From JAVKFY01 sp040223615 (GTDB lineage: Bacteria > Pseudomonadota > Alphaproteobacteria > GCA-2731375): DNA of 64,000 bases. The position numbers and the translations under genes were made by a program. Shown here one piece after another: positions 60,756 through 64,000 of the stretch. Each line of letters begins with the position of its first letter. The first letter of the stretch is position 1. Location of the stretch: assembly GCA_040223615.1 (NCBI GenBank), contig JAVKFY010000081.1:62001-126000 (forward strand), given 5' to 3'. Under the pieces are notes generated by a model, which searched no databases, was not told the origin of the DNA, and saw only the letters and a list, made by a program, of their open reading frames with translations.

Positions 60756-61421
60756 TTGCGGCTTTTCGACACCCTGAAGGCCGGCTGCGCCGATGACTGG
60801 CGCGCCTATACCGAGCATGCCTTCGTGCGCGCGCTGGCGGACGGCACGCTGCCCGAGCCGGCCTTCCGCCATTACCTGATCCAGGACTACCTGTTCCTGA
60901 TCCACTTCGCGCGGGCCTATGCGCTGGCCGCCTACAAGGCCGATGACCTGGCCAACATGCGCGCCGCCGCCGCGACCCTGAACGGCCTGCTCGACGTCGA
61001 GATGAGCCTGCACGTGAAATACTGCGCCGGCTGGGGGCTCAGCGAGGCGGACATGGCCGCCGCACCGGAAGACACGGCCTGCGTCGCCTATACCCGCTTC
61101 GTGCTCGACACCGGCATGCGGGGCGACGCGCTCGATCTCGCCGTGGCGCTGGCGCCGTGCGTGGTCGGCTATGGCGAGATCGCCCAGGCACTGGCCGCCG
61201 ACCCCAAGACAAGACTTGACGGCAACCCGTACCGCGACTGGATCGAGATGTATGCCGGTGCGGAGTATCGCGAGGTGGTCGACGCCACCGTGGCGCAGCT
61301 TGACCGCCTGGCCGAACGACGGCTCAGCGAGGCCCGCCGCCCGGCGCTGCAGGCGATCTTCGCGCAGGCAACACGGCTGGAAGCCGGCTTCTGGGACATG
61401 GGCCTGAACCGCTCGCCCTAG
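60756..61421 (+). CDS. tenA: TenA family protein (thiaminase II)
   Basis: 221 residues from TTG 60756, 14 bases after the ferredoxin stop. The fold is TenA: FRHYLIQDYLFLIHFARAYALAAYKA, the active cysteine in ALAPCVVGYGEIA and the late glutamate in LEAGFWDMGL. It hydrolyses aminopyrimidine breakdown products of thiamine to hydroxymethylpyrimidine for salvage. No other thiamine gene is nearby. Its stop codon overlaps that of the convergent EamA gene within the bases CTAG. Confidence 0.9.
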   Translation: MRLFDTLKAGCADDWRAYTEHAFVRALADGTLPEPAFRHYLIQDYLFLIHFARAYALAAYKADDLANMRAAAATLNGLLDVEMSLHVKYCAGWGLSEADMAAAPEDTACVAYTRFVLDTGMRGDALDLAVALAPCVVGYGEIAQALAADPKTRLDGNPYRDWIEMYAGAEYREVVDATVAQLDRLAERRLSEARRPALQAIFAQATRLEAGFWDMGLNRSP

Positions 61422-62296
61422 ACGCGCGCGGCGCGGCTTTCCACGCGCGTGACCCAGACCGTGCCGGCGCAGATGATCGCGGCGCCGACCCAGGTGAAGA
61501 CATCCGGTACTTCGGCGAAGAACAGGAAGCCGACCGCGGCGGTCGACGGCAGGCGCAGGAAGTCGTAGGGCTGGGTCTGCGATGCCTCGGCGATCTTCAG
61601 CGAACGTACGATGCCATACATGTTCAGGTTGCCGAACACCGCCATCGCCACCAGCCAGGCGACTTCGGCGAGGTTCGGCCAGTCCCACACGAACAGCGCC
61701 GGCGGCAGCGACAGCGGCACCGAGATCAGCGCCAGCATCGCCACCATCAAGGCCGCTGATTCGCGCATCGCCAGGATGCGTCCGAAAATCACCACGCCGC
61801 CGAAGGTCACCGACGAGAACAGCACGTAGAAGGCGGCGAGATCGAACACCGCGGCGCCCGGCCGCAACATCACCAGGACGCCGGCGAAACCAACGCCCAG
61901 GCCGATCATCCGGGTCGTGGTCAGCTTCTCGTTCAGGAACAGCGCCGCCAGCAGCACCGCGAATAAAGGCGTGGTGAAGCTGATCGCGGTGACCTCGGCG
62001 ATCGGCATCTGCACCACCGCCAGGTACATCGCCGTCGATGAGGCCACCAGGCAGGCCGCGCGCGCCACGTGGATAACGATCGACCGGCTCGGCAATCGCG
62101 TGGACCCGAACCGCAGCGCCAGCGGCAGCAGCATCAGCGCGGCGAACAGGTTGCGCCAGAACGAGATCACGAAAACCGACAGGTCGGCGGAGAGGTAGCG
62201 CGCGACACCGAGCATGGCGGCGAAATTGCAGGCCGTGAACAGCATCCAGCCGCCGACGCGCAGCGGCACCGGCAAGCCGCCGGCGGCGATAGCCAT
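61418..62296 (-). CDS. EamA family drug/metabolite transporter
   Basis: 292 residues with ten hydrophobic segments and the two-EamA arrangement; FWRNLFAALMLLPLALRFG and SFTTPLFAVLLAALFLNEKLTTTRMIGLGVGFAGVLVML are typical. It is probably an inner-membrane exporter or salvage transporter. Start ATG 62296; the gene begins four bases after the stop of the metallophosphoesterase on the same strand, so they are likely co-transcribed. The substrate is unknown. Confidence 0.9.
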   Translation of the reverse strand: MAIAAGGLPVPLRVGGWMLFTACNFAAMLGVARYLSADLSVFVISFWRNLFAALMLLPLALRFGSTRLPSRSIVIHVARAACLVASSTAMYLAVVQMPIAEVTAISFTTPLFAVLLAALFLNEKLTTTRMIGLGVGFAGVLVMLRPGAAVFDLAAFYVLFSSVTFGGVVIFGRILAMRESAALMVAMLALISVPLSLPPALFVWDWPNLAEVAWLVAMAVFGNLNMYGIVRSLKIAEASQTQPYDFLRLPSTAAVGFLFFAEVPDVFTWVGAAIICAGTVWVTRVESRAARV

Positions 62297-62300
62297 GGGG

Positions 62301-63131
62301 TCAGTTGACCTGGAAGGGCGGGTCGCTGTCGATCCAGCGTTGACCGTCGAAAATGGTGAAACGCTCGTGCGATGTGATGTAGCTGGTGTGCGTGACCAGC
62401 GCGCCGTCGGACCAGTGGTGCAGCGTCACCGCCGGGGGCTCCATCACCGTGGCGAGCTCGTCGTTGGTCAGGTTCAGCTCGAGCTGGTGCGCCGTCGCCG
62501 GCGCGACGCTGGCGACGGTGCCGGCGAAGCGTTGTGTGACCGGCCGATGCAGGTGGCCGCACAGCACGCGCTCGACCTGCGGCGCGGCCGCGACGATCCG
62601 CGCGAACCGTTCTCGTCCGATCAGTGCCGGCTCGTCCATCTTCCTGATGCCGGAATCGAACGGCGGGTGGTGCATGAAGACTACCGTCGGCCGGTCCGGC
62701 GCGGCCGCCAGCGTCGCTTGCAGCCAGTCCAGCCGCTGCTCGCACAGCTCGCCCGATCCGGACTTCGGAATCAGGGTATCGAGTGCGACCAGCCGCAGCG
62801 GATGGTCCTCGATGACGTACTGCACGAACCCGCGGTCCGGCAGGTAGGCATGGTCGGCAAACGCCGCCAGCAGCGCCTCGCGCGCATCGTGATTGCCGGG
62901 GATCAGGTAGACTGGCATGTGCAGCGGCGCCAGCAGGTCACGCAGCCGCGCATACTCGTCGCGCTGACCGACATCGACCAGGTCGCCGGTCGCCAGTATC
63001 ACGTCGGGGCGCGGCTCCATCTGGTTGATGTGATCGACCGCGCGCGCCAGATGCGCCGCCGTGGCATACTGTCGGTCCAGCCGCCCGCCCGCGACGGTGA
63101 CATGGAAGTCGGTAATCTGTGCGATCAGCAT
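62301..63131 (-). CDS. Calcineurin-like phosphodiesterase (CpdA/Icc type)
   Basis: 276 residues from the ATG at 63131; the frame is open further upstream but into the promoter region. Metal motifs appear in order: QITDFH, ILATGDLVDVG, IPGNHD, FMHHPPF and CGHLHR. This matches cyclic-AMP phosphodiesterase CpdA-like and related class III phosphodiesterases. The substrate in this organism is unproven. Divergent from the MBL-fold gene, with a 106-base gap. Confidence 0.9.
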   Translation of the reverse strand: MLIAQITDFHVTVAGGRLDRQYATAAHLARAVDHINQMEPRPDVILATGDLVDVGQRDEYARLRDLLAPLHMPVYLIPGNHDAREALLAAFADHAYLPDRGFVQYVIEDHPLRLVALDTLIPKSGSGELCEQRLDWLQATLAAAPDRPTVVFMHHPPFDSGIRKMDEPALIGRERFARIVAAAPQVERVLCGHLHRPVTQRFAGTVASVAPATAHQLELNLTNDELATVMEPPAVTLHHWSDGALVTHTSYITSHERFTIFDGQRWIDSDPPFQVN

Positions 63132-63237
63132 GGCGCCACTCTTAGCAAGCCGTTCCGGTGCTGGCCATCCGCTTGTCGGTCGACGGGCGGCACGATAAGT
63201 TACAAATGAAACTAATTCGGCGAGGAGAATCACCATC

Positions 63238-64000
63238 ATGGCAAAGGCGTTCGCGTCCCAAGGCGATATGGCCGAAAAGAAGGTCAGCTTCGACAAGCTG
63301 GCCGACTGCGCCTACAGCTATTCCGCCGAGGGCGACCCGACCTCCGGCGTGATCATCGGCGACGACGCGGTGATGGTGATCGACACCCGCTCCACCCCGC
63401 TGGCGGCGCAGGATCTGATCGACCGGGTTCGCAAGGTGACCAAGAAGCCGATTAAGTATGTCGTGCTGACGCACTATCACGCCGTTCGGGTGATGGGCGC
63501 GGCAGCCTACAACGCCGACTACGTGATCTGCTCCGACATGACCCACGACCTGATCAAGGAACGCGGCAAGCAGGACTTCAAGTCGGAGGTGCAACGTTTC
63601 CCGCGGCTGTTCGAGGGGGTCGAGACGGTGCCCGGCCTGACCTGGCCGAACATGACGTTCGCCAGCGAGATGACGATCTTCCTGGGCAAGCTGGAGGTGC
63701 GGCTGATGCACCTCGGCAAGGCCCACACCAAGGGCGACATCGTGGTCTGGCTGCCGCGCCAGCGCATCCTGTTCTCCGGCGACCTGGTCGAGAATGGTGC
63801 CACGCCGTATGCCGGCGACGCCTACCTGAAGGAATGGCCGGACACGTTGCAGGCGGCGCGCGACCTGAAGCCCCGGATGCTGGTGCCTGGGCGCGGCCCC
63901 GCCTGCAAAACCCCGGCGGCGTGCGAAAAGGCGATCGCCGGCACCCAGGAGTTCGTGCAGGCGCTCTACCGCAACGTGGAGCGCGGCGTGAAGCGCAAGC
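63238..64000 (+). CDS. MBL-fold metallo-hydrolase (5' part)
   Basis: The frame is open from ATG 63238 to the window edge (at least 254 residues). GAGGAGA precedes the start. The metal region reads LTHYHAVRVMGAAAY: HxH is present, but the D and H of the usual HxHxDH are replaced by V and R, as in a group of alphaproteobacterial MBL proteins. Later ligands appear as HLGKAHTKGDIVVWLP and FSGDLVENG. No signal peptide is seen. The gene is divergent from the phosphodiesterase gene; the gap is AT-richer and carries a weak TTGTCG / TAAGTT pair. Function unknown. Confidence 0.87.
   Translation, partial: MAKAFASQGDMAEKKVSFDKLADCAYSYSAEGDPTSGVIIGDDAVMVIDTRSTPLAAQDLIDRVRKVTKKPIKYVVLTHYHAVRVMGAAAYNADYVICSDMTHDLIKERGKQDFKSEVQRFPRLFEGVETVPGLTWPNMTFASEMTIFLGKLEVRLMHLGKAHTKGDIVVWLPRQRILFSGDLVENGATPYAGDAYLKEWPDTLQAARDLKPRMLVPGRGPACKTPAACEKAIAGTQEFVQALYRNVERGVKRK

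Overview
The window is a GC-rich chromosomal segment of an alphaproteobacterium, most likely a Rhodospirillales-type organism. This is inferred from gene content and order: rne / amidase / PBP1A / prfB; bcp / DUF3971 / tyrS / anmK; a suf-type alpha/beta hydrolase next to an Rrf2 regulator and a cysteine desulfurase; and a heme oxygenase / bacteriophytochrome pair. Genes are packed tightly, and many adjacent starts and stops overlap as ATGA or GTGA. I see no tRNA, rRNA, CRISPR array, prophage or insertion sequence.

Layout. 1-3.4 kb: end of a ferredoxin-NADP reductase, a rhodanese-ChrB / ChrA chromate pair and a CBS protein. 3.5-13.3 kb: a six-gene, fully overlapping catabolic operon (FAD subunit, fused 2Fe-2S/Mo hydroxylase, 6-hydroxynicotinate-reductase-like protein, ApbE-like UPF0280 protein, HyuA, HyuB). 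It reads as an oxidative-reductive-hydrolytic route for an N-heteroaromatic compound. 13.4-16.6 kb: heme oxygenase plus a hybrid bacteriophytochrome kinase. 16.6-23.6 kb: threonine-synthase-like enzyme, an M14-like deacylase, an AbrB-type membrane protein, a DUF4139 protein, a GNAT enzyme and a quinone reductase. 23.6-34.5 kb: orphan peptide-type binding protein, PhyH dioxygenase, two GST/MaiA-like proteins, a sirtuin, a DsbA-like protein, an M48 protease, a GGT-like lipoprotein without the catalytic threonine, and an aminotransferase.

34.5-47.5 kb is a cell-envelope and RNA block: RNase E, AmiC-type amidase, PBP1A, and prfB with its programmed +1 frameshift intact. Opposite prfB lies an exported caspase-amidase fusion, followed by a lipase-like hydrolase and a bactofilin / M23 peptidase operon. 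47.5-57 kb: Bcp, a large AsmA/YhdP-like protein, an acyl-CoA ligase, TyrRS, AnmK and a flavin monooxygenase. 57-64 kb: suf-type hydrolase, CysE, Rrf2, cysteine desulfurase, ferredoxin, TenA, an EamA transporter, a metallophosphoesterase and the start of an MBL-fold hydrolase.

The two observations I rate highest are the exported metacaspase-like / peptidoglycan amidase fusion, whose amidase half closely resembles the AmiC encoded 5 kb away, and the catabolic operon in which an ApbE-like protein sits beside a homologue of a covalently flavinylated reductase, with HyuAB in place of the known enamidase.
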